A stretch of 64,000 nt of DNA, taken from contig NZ_PPCN01000013.1 in NCBI RefSeq assembly GCF_002906165.1, positions 62,001-126,000 on the forward strand, in the 5' to 3' direction. This document shows, one piece after another, positions 52,924 to 61,604 of the stretch (its first letter is position 1; each line of letters begins with the position of its first letter). The stretch comes from Roseibium marinum (GTDB taxonomy: Bacteria > Pseudomonadota > Alphaproteobacteria > Rhizobiales > Stappiaceae). The notes under the pieces were generated by a model. That model ran no database searches and had not been told where the DNA came from. It saw nothing but the letters and a program-made list of their open reading frames with translations. Position numbers and translations under genes: made by a program.

Positions 52924-54051
52924 TCAGCGTTCTCCCGTGATCATGCGGCGGATAAAGGTATTGAGGATCACGGCGAGCAGCAGGATCACGCCGAGAAACA
53001 CCCTGAAGAGCGAACTTTCGACGCCGGCGAAGAACAGGCCCTGCTGGACCACGCCGAAGATCAGCGCGCCGAGTGCCGCACCGACCACAGAGCCATAGCC
53101 TCCCGTGAGCAGCGCGCCGCCGATCACCACGGAAATGATGGCTTCGAATTCCTTCAGCAGGCCGCGGTCGGCGGCGGCAGAGCCGAACTCCATCACCTGG
53201 CAGGTGGCGAAGACGGTGGCGCAGAAAGCCGAGAACATGAACATCAGGATCTTGACCCTGTTCACCGGGACGCCGACATAGCGGGCCGCCTGAGCATCGC
53301 CGCCGGAGGCGAAAACCCAGTTGCCGAAGCGGGTGCGGGTCAAAAGAATGTGGCCGAAGACGATCAGGACAAGCGCCCAGATCATGAGCATCGGAATGCC
53401 CTCGACAACCGGTTGTCCCGCCCGGGGGCCGGCGACGAACTTGCCGACCACGCCCAGATCGGCGAGCCACACGAACAGGCCGGAAAATACCTTGCCTCCG
53501 AACAGCCAGGCGATCGGATCGCCCTCGGCCGCCTCGCGCACGCCGCCGATGATGGTCTTGCGGGTCGTCGTAATGGAAATGAAGATCGTGAGACCGCGCA
53601 GAATGTAAAGAGAGGCAAGTGTGACGATGAAGGACGGCAGGCCGGTCCTGATCACCAGAAAGCCGTTCAGCGCACCGATGGTGAGCGTCAGCGCGAACGC
53701 GGCCAGGATGGCGAACCAGGCGGGCAATCCCCAATGCACGGTCATCAAGGCCATGACGATGCCGGAGAACCCGATCATGGAGCCGACCGAGAGGTCGAAT
53801 TCGCCCGCGATCATCAAAAGGCATGCGCCGACGGCGATAATGGCGAACTGAGCCGACACCGTACCCCAGTTGATGATGCCTTCGGGAGCGAACATGCCGC
53901 TGTCGCCGGCAATGGCGATGAAGAATACAAAGACGAGAATCGTGCCGCAGATTGCGCCGAGTTCGGGACGGATCAGCGCCTTGCGAAAAGTCGACATCTC
54001 CCGGATGCGTTCGTCTTGGTCGGGAGTGGCTGCGGTTTGTGTCTCCGCCAT
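52924..54051 (-). CDS. Inositol-type CUT2 ABC permease
   Basis: Inner-membrane permease of 375 residues from ATG 54051 (aggagg 6 nt upstream; the longer frame to 54144 has no site). About ten helices; CUT2 landmarks FDLSVGSMIGFSGIVMA, GLPSFIVTLASLYILRGL and GGDAQAARYVGVPVNRVKI. An insert near 190-220 (KTIIGGVREAAEGDPIAWL) fits IatP/FrcC-like proteins. Operon partner of the binding protein upstream and the ATPase downstream. Confidence 0.9.
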   Translation of the reverse strand: MAETQTAATPDQDERIREMSTFRKALIRPELGAICGTILVFVFFIAIAGDSGMFAPEGIINWGTVSAQFAIIAVGACLLMIAGEFDLSVGSMIGFSGIVMALMTVHWGLPAWFAILAAFALTLTIGALNGFLVIRTGLPSFIVTLASLYILRGLTIFISITTTRKTIIGGVREAAEGDPIAWLFGGKVFSGLFVWLADLGVVGKFVAGPRAGQPVVEGIPMLMIWALVLIVFGHILLTRTRFGNWVFASGGDAQAARYVGVPVNRVKILMFMFSAFCATVFATCQVMEFGSAAADRGLLKEFEAIISVVIGGALLTGGYGSVVGAALGALIFGVVQQGLFFAGVESSLFRVFLGVILLLAVILNTFIRRMITGER

Positions 54052-54243
54052 GAAGGTCCTCCTGCGTACCGGAACAGCCGGCCGCTTCCTGAGCGAAACA
54101 ATCCAGGCCGGGGCCTTTCCCGTTCGCATGCGGTCCGGCCGCATAATCTTGTTCCGGAAATGGTCTTTCAGAAGTGAGAGACGGCGGACCGCCTCTCACG
54201 CTGACTGCGGACGAGATGCCAGTTTAAACTCGATCAACTTTTG

Positions 54244-54271
54244 GACCTCCAATCTGTTCAGATTGGAGGTC
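54244..54271 (-). terminator. Hairpin after inositol-binding protein gene
   Basis: Perfect 12-bp stem (gacctccaatct / agattggaggtc), 4-nt loop, 8 nt after the binding-protein stop. A short T run lies only on the plus side. It probably raises binding-protein expression over the membrane genes. Confidence 0.65.
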
Positions 54272-54278
54272 TTTTGAG

Positions 54279-55220
54279 CTAGCGGTACTCGCCGGCGTAT
54301 TTTTCCACCAGGGCAATGTTGTCTTTGGTGACGAAGCCCGGGCCGGAGTTGATGGAATTGCCGGGGACCACACCGTAGCGAGCCAGATTGGTCAGGATCA
54401 CCACCGGCAGGTAGCCCTGAAGATAAGGCTGCTGGTCGATGGCGAAGGCAATCACACCGGACTTGATGCCTTCGGCAATTTCACCGGAAAGGTCGAATGT
54501 GCCGAAATGGATGGTTCCGGATTTACCCGATTCCTCGAGAGCCGCGAGGGTCGGATGAGCGGAGGTCGGGCCGAGGGTCAGGATGCCGTTGGTATCCGGG
54601 TTGCTCTGCAGGTAGGCCATGACCTTGGACTTGATTTCCGCCGGGTCCTGGCCGCTGTCGATCATCTGGCCGCCAAGCTCGACACCGAGCGCGTCGGCGT
54701 AACCCTGGCACCGCTCAACGGAGGCCGGGTTGGTGATGTAGTGGTTGACACACAGGAAGCTTGTGACGCCGGCTGCCTTGGCCTTTTCGCCTGCGCCCTT
54801 GCCCGCGTCGAGTTCCGGCTGGCCGACATGCATCAGCGCTCCGAGCTTCTTGGACTGTTCCTCGGTGCCGGAATTGATGGTGATTACCGGAATGCCCTTG
54901 GCGACCGCGTTGGAGACCGGGCCGGACAGGACGTCGAAGTCGGCGATGGTGACGATTATGCCGTCCGGATTGGAGGCGGAGGCCTGCTCGATGATGCGGG
55001 CCATATCGGCCAGGTCGCCGGTTGGCGGATTGCGGTATTCCACCTCGACGTCCATCTGGTCGCCGGCGACGGCAATAGCGTTCTTGATGGTGTTCCACCA
55101 GCTGTCGCTGTCCGGCGCATGGCTGACCAGAACGAAGCGCTCGCCCTCCGCCGATGCCGGCGTTGACAGACCGGTGAAGGCAACGGCCGCGGCGGCCATC
55201 GCGATAAATGTCTTTTTCAT
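54279..55220 (-). CDS. Inositol-type ABC substrate-binding protein
   Basis: Periplasmic-binding protein of 313 residues (Peripla_BP_4, CUT2), IbpA/IatA-like. ATG 55220 follows gggagg and begins the signal peptide MKKTFIAMAAAAVAFTGLST, cut after ASA. Ligand-site features: LVSHAPDSDSWWNTIKNAI near the start, INSGTEEQ in the middle, FGTFDLSGEI and AIDQQPYLQGYLPVV later. An IolR-type site lies 88 bp upstream. It is the first gene of the seven-gene operon binding protein-permease-ATPase-iolC-D-E-B, which argues strongly that inositol is the ligand. Confidence 0.9.
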   Translation of the reverse strand: MKKTFIAMAAAAVAFTGLSTPASAEGERFVLVSHAPDSDSWWNTIKNAIAVAGDQMDVEVEYRNPPTGDLADMARIIEQASASNPDGIIVTIADFDVLSGPVSNAVAKGIPVITINSGTEEQSKKLGALMHVGQPELDAGKGAGEKAKAAGVTSFLCVNHYITNPASVERCQGYADALGVELGGQMIDSGQDPAEIKSKVMAYLQSNPDTNGILTLGPTSAHPTLAALEESGKSGTIHFGTFDLSGEIAEGIKSGVIAFAIDQQPYLQGYLPVVILTNLARYGVVPGNSINSGPGFVTKDNIALVEKYAGEYR

Positions 55221-55307
55221 GTGTTCCTCCCAGAACAGATGCCGCGGGCCAAATGTAGCTGCCCACGTCTTCAGAAGTCGTCGGTGGCCGCGAGGTCTCA
55301 GGGCCAC

Positions 55308-55332
55308 TTTTGGAATTTAAATTCTATTTTTG
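55308..55332 (-). promoter_or_regulatory. IolR-type operator, operon copy
   Basis: TTTTGGAATTTAAATTCTA then TTTTTG; core GGAA-N6-TTCT at 55312-55325, 88 bp before the binding-protein start. It matches the site at 56248-56272 at 22 of 25 positions, and the known rhizobial IolR consensus GGAA-N6-TTCC apart from the last base. Confidence 0.75.
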
Positions 55333-55362
55333 AATTTGTGCAACAGATTTTTTTCAAAAACG

Positions 55363-56205
55363 TCAAATCCGGTTGCGTTGCGCGCCTACTGATACAGCCA
55401 GAGAGATGGCAAGTGACAGGCTTGCCGACAGAGCTCTGAAGGCACCGACATCCAGTTCGGAGACCAGAAGCTGAATGGCTTTCAGCCGGGCCAGAGGGCT
55501 TGTGACCACATCCGTGATGGCGACAATGTCCGCGCCGTTGGAGCGCGCCTGTGTGGCCATGTCTATGGTCATCTGCGTATAGGGTGCGAAGGTCACCGCG
55601 ATCACTGCGTCGTTGGGGCGGATCAGGTGCTCCATGTTGATATTGGCGATGCCGGAATGAAGGACTGCCGGCACGTTCATTTTCTCAAAGGCATAGGCAA
55701 GATAGGAGGTGACGGGAAAGGCGCGGCGGAAGCCGATCATGTGAATGGTTTCGGCCCGCGCGAGAACATCGACCGCCTGTTGCAGGGCAATCGGATCCAC
55801 GGTTGTCAGCAGGTTTTCCAGCGAAGAACGTCCGACCTCGACGAATTCCGCAAGCAATGCGGAAGGGGATTCCGTGCCGTGGTCGCGCAGTTTTGCCAGC
55901 CGGGTGGCATAGTCGGGCCATTTCTGGGAATAATCGGACCGGAACAGTTTCTGCATCTGGGAATATCCGGAAAATCCCATTTCCTGGCAGAAGCGCATGA
56001 CCGCGGAGGGCTGCACATCGGCGCCTTCGGCGAGTTCGGCCACCGTCGAAACGGGGACGCGATCCGGGTTGGCCGCGATGAAATCGGCGAATTGTTTCAG
56101 CCGTTTGGGAAGGTGCTCCGCTGTGGCGCCCAGGCGCTCGAAAAAGGCGTCAATGGTTTCGGGCGGTGAGGTCGGGAGAGGCTGGCCCGAGTCTGTATCC
56201 GTCAT
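55363..56205 (-). CDS. iolR: RpiR/MurR-family regulator of inositol genes
   Basis: Transcription regulator of 280 residues. N-terminal RpiR helix-turn-helix (ADFIAANPDRVPVSTVAELA, then QPSAVMRFCQEMGFSGYSQM) and a C-terminal SIS phosphosugar domain (IHMIGFRRAFPVTSYLAYAF, IAVTFAPYTQMTI). Located between the iol transport operon and iolG, and divergent from iolG. In rhizobia the IolR repressor is of this family and is released by a phosphorylated inositol intermediate. Both neighbouring promoters have the same candidate operator. Confidence 0.9.
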   Translation of the reverse strand: MTDTDSGQPLPTSPPETIDAFFERLGATAEHLPKRLKQFADFIAANPDRVPVSTVAELAEGADVQPSAVMRFCQEMGFSGYSQMQKLFRSDYSQKWPDYATRLAKLRDHGTESPSALLAEFVEVGRSSLENLLTTVDPIALQQAVDVLARAETIHMIGFRRAFPVTSYLAYAFEKMNVPAVLHSGIANINMEHLIRPNDAVIAVTFAPYTQMTIDMATQARSNGADIVAITDVVTSPLARLKAIQLLVSELDVGAFRALSASLSLAISLAVSVGAQRNRI

Positions 56206-56247
56206 CTGTTTCTTCTTTTCCAGCTTGACACATTCCGTTTAAAGTGA

Positions 56248-56272
56248 TTTTGGAATTTTTATTCTAATTTTG
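56248..56272 (+). promoter_or_regulatory. IolR-type operator, iolR/iolG copy
   Basis: TTTTGGAATTTTTATTCTA then ATTTTG; core GGAA-N6-TTCT at 56252-56265, in the divergent region between iolR and iolG. Same orientation and flanks as 55308-55332. It would serve autoregulation and iolG control. Confidence 0.75.
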
Positions 56273-56321
56273 CAAGCCGCGATCACTGGCGATGTTCGGC
56301 TTTACCCCGTGGGAGGACAAC

Positions 56322-57320
56322 ATGGTTATCAGGATCGCGCTGCTCGGCGCCGGACGTATCGGCAAGGTGCACGCCAAGGCGGTTTCCGCCGCTGACGGGG
56401 CTAGGCTTGTCGCCGTTGCGGACGCCTTTGCGGAGGCTGCTGAAACTCTCGCCGCGGGCTACGGCGCCAGCGTGCGGACAATCGATGAGATCGCGGCGGC
56501 CGATGATGTCGACGCCGTGGTGATCTGTACACCGACGACGACACATGCGGACCTGATCGAGCAGTTCGCCCGTGCCGGCAAGGCGGTGTTCTGCGAAAAA
56601 CCCATCGACCTGTCGCTTGACCGGGTGAAGTCCTGTCTCAAGACGGTCGAGGAGCTTGGCGCGACGCTGATGATCGGTTTCAACCGGCGGTTCGACCCGC
56701 ATTTCAAGGCGGTGCGCGATGCTATCGACGCAGGCCGGATCGGCGATGTCGAAATGGTACAGATCACCTCCCGCGACCCGGGCGCGCCGCCGCCATCTTA
56801 CGTCCAGACCTCCGGCGGCATTTTCAGGGATATGACCATCCATGATTTCGATATGGCGCGGTTTCTGCTCGGTGAAGAGGTTGCGACCGTCTACGCGACC
56901 GGCTCCGTACTGATCGACCCGGAAATCGGCAAGCTCGGCGACTATGACAGCGCCATGGTGGTGATGACCACCGCCTCCGGCAAGCAGTGTTCCATTTCCA
57001 ACTCGCGTCGCGCGACTTATGGATACGACCAGCGTATCGAGGTCCACGGTTCCATGGGTGCCGTCTCCGCGGAAAACGTGCGGCCGGTGTCGATCGAACT
57101 GGCAACGCGGGAAGGCTATACCCGGCCTCCGCTGCACGATTTCTTCATGACCCGCTATCTGGACGCCTATGCGGCGGAGATCTCCGCTTTTGTCGAGACC
57201 ATCGGCAGCGGCAAGGCGCCGTCTCCGAGCGGCGAGGACGGCCTGAAGGCGCTGGCGCTGGCGGAGGCCGCCCTGAAGTCGATCGCCGAACGCCGCGCAG
57301 TCGGCATGGACGAGATCTGA
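56322..57320 (+). CDS. iolG: myo-inositol 2-dehydrogenase
   Basis: NAD-dependent Gfo/Idh/MocA enzyme of 332 residues; first step, myo-inositol to 2-keto-myo-inositol. ATG 56322 has GGGAGG 5 nt upstream; the longer frame from 56292 lacks one. Rossmann motif IALLGAGRIGKVHAKAV; CEKPIDLSLD with the catalytic Lys (about 95); IGFNRRFDPHF; and the Asp/His dyad in FRDMTIHDFDMARFLLGEE (about 165-180). Transcribed away from iolR behind a shared operator. Confidence 0.93.
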   Translation: MVIRIALLGAGRIGKVHAKAVSAADGARLVAVADAFAEAAETLAAGYGASVRTIDEIAAADDVDAVVICTPTTTHADLIEQFARAGKAVFCEKPIDLSLDRVKSCLKTVEELGATLMIGFNRRFDPHFKAVRDAIDAGRIGDVEMVQITSRDPGAPPPSYVQTSGGIFRDMTIHDFDMARFLLGEEVATVYATGSVLIDPEIGKLGDYDSAMVVMTTASGKQCSISNSRRATYGYDQRIEVHGSMGAVSAENVRPVSIELATREGYTRPPLHDFFMTRYLDAYAAEISAFVETIGSGKAPSPSGEDGLKALALAEAALKSIAERRAVGMDEI

Positions 57321-57341
57321 GGTGGGGTCACTTAATTCATC

Positions 57342-57449
57342 GTCATTACCGGGCTTGACCCGGTACTCCATACCGTTGCGGTGCCGCAGGTCAGGCCGTG
57401 CGACTGGAAACGCAACGGCATGGGTCCCGTGGTCAAGCCATGGGACGAC
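57342..57449. repeat. 108-bp dispersed palindromic repeat, copy 2
   Basis: Begins gtcattaccgggcttgaccc and ends tggtcaagccatgggacgac. Same length and end sequences as copy 1 at 48177-48284; the middles differ. Confidence 0.8.
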
Positions 57450-57483
57450 GAAGTGTGAGAGAAAAATGATCTGCCGGTCAAAA

Positions 57484-57596
57484 CCCTCATCGTGAGGAGG
57501 AACGGCAGGTTTGTCTCGAATATGGGCAGCTTGCTTTAAGAGTATGCCGCCGATCTTCGAGACAGCACTCCGCGCTTCATCAGGATGAGGTGCGAG
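57484..57596. repeat. Second intergenic repeat type (cctcat...atgagg)
   Basis: Starts cctcatcgtgaggag and ends catcaggatgagg, with inverted inner segments gtctcgaa / ttcgagac. Related end sequences occur at 59573-59622. Fills the gap between iolG and the next dehydrogenase. Confidence 0.55.
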
Positions 57597-57630
57597 GGAA
57601 CACAGCCGGCTCGACATGAGGATCAGCAAT

Positions 57631-58755
57631 ATGAAAAGTCTCGGCATTGGATTGATCGGTACCGGCTTCATGGGCAAGTGCCATGCGCTGGCTTATGGTT
57701 CGGTGAAAGCCGTATTCGGCGACGTGCCGGCCCCCCGGCTGGAAGTGCTGTGCGACGTGCCGGCCGACAAGGCGGCGGGTTTCGCGGACCAGTTCGGTTT
57801 CGCCCGCTCGACGAGCGACTGGCGGGAGCTGATCGCCGATCCGAAGGTCGATATCGTCTGCATCACGACACCGAACAAGGTGCACAAGGACATGGCGCTG
57901 GCCGCACTCGCGGCCGGCAAGCATGTGCATCTGGAAAAGCCGATGGCGCTGACGCTGGAGGATGCGCGAACCATGCGGTCTCTGGCGGACAAGAGCCTCG
58001 GCAAGACCATTGTCGGCTACAACTATCTGCACAATCCGGCCATCGCCCATGCGCGCGGGCTGATCGCCGAGGGGGCCATCGGCCGGATCGTGCATTTTCG
58101 CGGCATGGTCGACGAGGACTATCAGGCCGACCCCGACCTTACCTGGACCTGGCGGGCGACGAGGGCCGATGCCGGGCTCGGTACCCTGGGCGATCTCGGC
58201 TGTCATCTTGTGTCCCTGGCCGCGGCCCTGGTCGGACCGGTCGAAAGCCTTGTCGCCGAAACCAGAACCGTTCATGCCACACGGCCGGTGGGCGAGGGTT
58301 CCGGCGAGCACAGGCCGGTTGAAAACGAGGACATCGCCTCGGCGCTGCTGACATTCGAAAACGGCGTTCATGGCGTGATTTCCACCTCGCGCAGCGCCTG
58401 GGGCCGCAAGAGTTATATCGCCTTCGAGGTGCACGGCACGGAAGGCATGATCACCTTCGACCAGGAGCGCATGAACGAACTGAGGCTCTACCAGAACCGC
58501 GGACCGATGGCCGAACAGGGCTTCAAGACGCTTTTGAGCGGTCCGGAACACCCGCCCTACGGACACTTCGTGCCGGCTCCCGGGCATCAGCTCGGCTTCA
58601 ACGATCTGAAGGTTATCGAGGTGCATGAATTTCTGCGCGCGATCTGCGAAGACCGTCCGGCGGTGCCGTCCTTCAGGGAGGCCCTGCATTTCGAAGCCGT
58701 CATTCATGCTATCGCTGAGGCGGCGGCGGAGGAGAAACGGGTTTTCCTGAAATAA
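57631..58755 (+). CDS. Gfo/Idh/MocA-family oxidoreductase
   Basis: NAD(P)-dependent dehydrogenase of 374 residues. ATG 57631 is preferred (agga 8 nt upstream); ATG 57616 is an in-frame alternative. Rossmann motif IGLIGTGFMGKCHALAY; LEKPMALTLEDA with the catalytic Lys (about 98); GYNYLHNPAIAHARGLI; the Asp/His region is GTLGDLGCHLVSLAAAL (about 190-205). More like sugar or scyllo-inositol dehydrogenases than IolG. Same strand as iolG but separated by 310 bp of repeats, so it may have its own promoter. Substrate unknown; an inositol isomer or a galactose-type sugar would fit the neighbours. Confidence 0.85.
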   Translation: MKSLGIGLIGTGFMGKCHALAYGSVKAVFGDVPAPRLEVLCDVPADKAAGFADQFGFARSTSDWRELIADPKVDIVCITTPNKVHKDMALAALAAGKHVHLEKPMALTLEDARTMRSLADKSLGKTIVGYNYLHNPAIAHARGLIAEGAIGRIVHFRGMVDEDYQADPDLTWTWRATRADAGLGTLGDLGCHLVSLAAALVGPVESLVAETRTVHATRPVGEGSGEHRPVENEDIASALLTFENGVHGVISTSRSAWGRKSYIAFEVHGTEGMITFDQERMNELRLYQNRGPMAEQGFKTLLSGPEHPPYGHFVPAPGHQLGFNDLKVIEVHEFLRAICEDRPAVPSFREALHFEAVIHAIAEAAAEEKRVFLK

Positions 58756-58878
58756 TCACAACCTTTCCGCGCCGCGAATTGTTCTCTATATGGGAATCGG
58801 AGAAGAATAACGGCAGGCTGCTCCGAGGCGCGTCGAAGACCCGCCTGGCGCAGGCAGACCTTCGGGAAGGAACACTTC

Positions 58879-59553
58879 ATGACGACGGGTTTGGACGCGG
58901 ACGACCTTGAGAACATCCTGCAGATCGACATCGTTTCCGACGTTGTCTGCCCCTGGTGCATCGTCGGTTTCAAGCAGCTGGAACAGGCGATCGAGAATAC
59001 CGGTGCCTCGGCGGCGATCAAGTGGCATCCTTTCGAGCTCAATCCGGACATGCCGCAGGAAGGCGAGAACCTGCGCGCGCATATCATGCGCAAATACGGG
59101 ACCACCGCGGAGCAGTCCCAGGAAACACGCGACCGGCTGACCGGGCTTGGCGCCGGGCTCGGATTTGATTTCAGTTTCACGGACGACATGCGGATGGTGA
59201 ACACCTTCAAGGCCCACCAGCTGATTCACTGGGCCGGACCGGAAGGCAAGGAACATCCGCTGAAGATGGCGCTGTTCGAAGCCTATTTCAAAGATGGCAA
59301 GGATGTCAGCGACACGGAAACCCTGGCGGATATCGCGGCTGGTCAGGGCCTTGATCGGAACGAGGCGGTTCGGGTTCTCGAGGACGGACGTTTTGCCGAC
59401 GTGGTGCGCGAAGAAGAAAGTTTCTGGAGACAGAACGGCATAGAGGGAGTCCCCGCCGTCATCTTCGAACGCCGGCACATGATCTCCGGCGCGCAGGGAG
59501 CCGAGAACTATGCCTCGATCATAAGGCAGCTCGTGGACAACGAAGCGGCCTGA
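58879..59553 (+). CDS. DsbA-family FrnE-like oxidoreductase
   Basis: Cytosolic thioredoxin-fold protein of 224 residues (2-hydroxychromene-2-carboxylate isomerase/FrnE/DsbA group). No signal peptide. Active site CPWC at about residues 24-27 (SDVVCPWCIVGFKQLE), helical insert from about 60, cis-Pro in EGVPAVIFERR (about 193). Such proteins act as disulfide isomerases or in stress defence. ggaagg precedes the ATG. No clear link to flanking sugar genes. Confidence 0.88.
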   Translation: MTTGLDADDLENILQIDIVSDVVCPWCIVGFKQLEQAIENTGASAAIKWHPFELNPDMPQEGENLRAHIMRKYGTTAEQSQETRDRLTGLGAGLGFDFSFTDDMRMVNTFKAHQLIHWAGPEGKEHPLKMALFEAYFKDGKDVSDTETLADIAAGQGLDRNEAVRVLEDGRFADVVREEESFWRQNGIEGVPAVIFERRHMISGAQGAENYASIIRQLVDNEAA

Positions 59554-59572
59554 GGTTTGGGGCTATTAAACC

Positions 59573-59622
59573 AGTCTCATCCTCATCCTTGGAGACGCGC
59601 GCGGGGGCGCTCCTCAGGATGA
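59573..59622. repeat. Short cctcat/atgagg repeat
   Basis: Reads ctcatcctcatccttggaga, then a GC core, then ctcctcaggatgagg. Ends resemble 57484-57596. Lies between convergent frnE-like and beta-galactosidase genes and may act as a hairpin. Confidence 0.45.
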
Positions 59623-59634
59623 GGCCGGTACCGG

Positions 59635-61560
59635 TTAAATCCCGCTGCGAACCGGTTCCCGCTTCCGCTCAAGCAACACCCCGGCGGCCTCCATGCGTCC
59701 GGCGGGTGTGTCCGCGGACTCGGCACCGTAGTTGGTCCATATCCGGAACCCGTCCGTGTCCCGGCAGCGTACGCCGCCTTCAAGGTCCATCGTCTCGATG
59801 CCGGCGTCCCGGCAAAGTTCCGAATAGAGCCGCTTGAGGGCGGCTTCATCGCACCATCCGCCGACATAGGTCAGATGGCCTGAGCGCAGGATCGCTGGCT
59901 GGCCGTCCTCCAGTTCAAAAACGGTATCCGCGGCCCCTTCGAGTTCTTCCCGGTATCCGGTGAAACAGCCGCCGCCCCTGAGCGGCATAGGCATGTCGGG
60001 CCGCATCGTTTCGACGCGCGAGACGGTCACGTCCAGCCCCGGCATGTCCGGGGGGAGCGGAACCGGGATCACCATGTCGGCATTGCGGGCCGCCGTGCGC
60101 GGTCCCAGAACCACTTTCGCATCCGCGTCGGCAAGGACCTTCTTCAGATCCTGGGGCATATAGATCAGCCCGGGCGCCGCAACGATCTTGTAGCCGGAAA
60201 AATCCCGGGTTTCACCGCGGAGAATGTCGACGGACAGGCCGAGCTTGCGCAGGGCCTTGTAGGTTTCGAAAACCAGCTGGAAATAGCTGAGACCCGCGCC
60301 GTGCGGCTGGGTGGTCCAGGCGAAGTCGGCGTCGTAATCGAAGATCAGCGCCACCGGAGCCCGGGGGGCCGAGACATCCGGGGCTTGCCGCAATTCGTCG
60401 GCGACCCTGCGGGCTTCCAGCAAGGCCGGGGCATCGGCGTTGTCCGGGCGCAGCATGCCCGCATGCATCTGTTCCTGCGCGAAGGGGGCCTGTCTCCAGC
60501 GGAAATAACAGACCGCCTCGGCGCCATGGGCATAGGCTTCCCAGGCCCACAGCCGCATCATGCCCGGCAGCGGCGCCGGATTGTGCGGGGCCCAGTTCAC
60601 CGGGCCGGGCTGCTGTTCCATCACCCACCAGCGCCCCTTGCCGACGGCGCGGTAGAGATCGTGGTGGAAGGCCTGAAAATCCGGGTCTCCCTGACGGGCG
60701 AAGGCCCGCTGCCAGGCGTCGTCGGCACCGACCCGGTCTTCCAGGAACCCGAGCGGATAGCTGTCCCAGGTTGCGATCTCCAGGTCGTCGCCGACCTTGA
60801 AGTGGTCGAAATCGGTGAACCGGCCCATGTAATTGTGGCTGATCGGCGCGTCGGAGACCTTGCGAATGATCTCCACCTGCCGCCTGTTGAAACCGACAAC
60901 CTGATCGGATGAAAAGCGCCGGAAAGCCAGCGTATGCGACGGGTTGGGCTCCGTGACGGTCAGGTTTGGCAGGCCGATCTCGTCGAAGGAGGCATATTCC
61001 ATCGACCAGAAGACGTTTCCCCAGGCGCGGTTCAGCGCCTCGATGCTGCCGTAGCGGGTTTCGAGCCAGAGGCGGAAGGCTTTCAGCGCGGCCTCCGAGT
61101 AGGACAGGATGGTGTCGTGGCAGCCATACTCGTTGTCGGTCTGCCAGGCGGCGATATACGGGTTTTTGCCGTAGCGCCCGGCGACCAGAGCGACGATGCG
61201 GTCGCTTTCCCGCCGGAAGCCCTCATGGGAAAAGCAGTAGTGGCGGCGGGAGCCGAAGCCGCGCGGTTTGCCGTCGGCATCGACGGCGATCATGTCGGGA
61301 TGTTTTTCAACCACCCAGCGGGGTGGAGTTGCCGTCGGCGTGCCGAGCACCACCTTCAGCCCCGCCTGACCAAGCGTTTCGATGGCCCGGTCGAGCCAGT
61401 CGAATTCCAGCTTGCCTTCACAGGGCTCGATGCGCGACCAGGCGAATTCGCCGACCCGGACCCAGGTGAGGCCGGTTTCCGCCATGCGGCGCGCGTCGGC
61501 CTCCCAGATCTCTTCCGGCCAATGTTCGGGATAATAACACGTGCCAAGAGTACGTTTCAT
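59635..61560 (-). CDS. bgaB: Beta-galactosidase, GH42
   Basis: Glycoside hydrolase of 641 residues, no signal peptide, so it is cytosolic. Releases galactose from beta-galactosides. Family 42 marks: start LGTCYYPEHWPEEIWEADAR, acid/base Glu in WQTDNEYGCHDT (about 146), nucleophile Glu in WVMEQQPGPVNW (about 306), then trimerisation and C-terminal domains. Last gene of a minus-strand operon with lactonase, dgoA and dgoK, which continues the released galactose into the De Ley-Doudoroff route. Confidence 0.93.
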   Translation of the reverse strand: MKRTLGTCYYPEHWPEEIWEADARRMAETGLTWVRVGEFAWSRIEPCEGKLEFDWLDRAIETLGQAGLKVVLGTPTATPPRWVVEKHPDMIAVDADGKPRGFGSRRHYCFSHEGFRRESDRIVALVAGRYGKNPYIAAWQTDNEYGCHDTILSYSEAALKAFRLWLETRYGSIEALNRAWGNVFWSMEYASFDEIGLPNLTVTEPNPSHTLAFRRFSSDQVVGFNRRQVEIIRKVSDAPISHNYMGRFTDFDHFKVGDDLEIATWDSYPLGFLEDRVGADDAWQRAFARQGDPDFQAFHHDLYRAVGKGRWWVMEQQPGPVNWAPHNPAPLPGMMRLWAWEAYAHGAEAVCYFRWRQAPFAQEQMHAGMLRPDNADAPALLEARRVADELRQAPDVSAPRAPVALIFDYDADFAWTTQPHGAGLSYFQLVFETYKALRKLGLSVDILRGETRDFSGYKIVAAPGLIYMPQDLKKVLADADAKVVLGPRTAARNADMVIPVPLPPDMPGLDVTVSRVETMRPDMPMPLRGGGCFTGYREELEGAADTVFELEDGQPAILRSGHLTYVGGWCDEAALKRLYSELCRDAGIETMDLEGGVRCRDTDGFRIWTNYGAESADTPAGRMEAAGVLLERKREPVRSGI

Positions 61561-61604
61561 GTGATCACCTTGATCGGCCCGCGGTCATATCAACGCAGGA
61601 GGCT

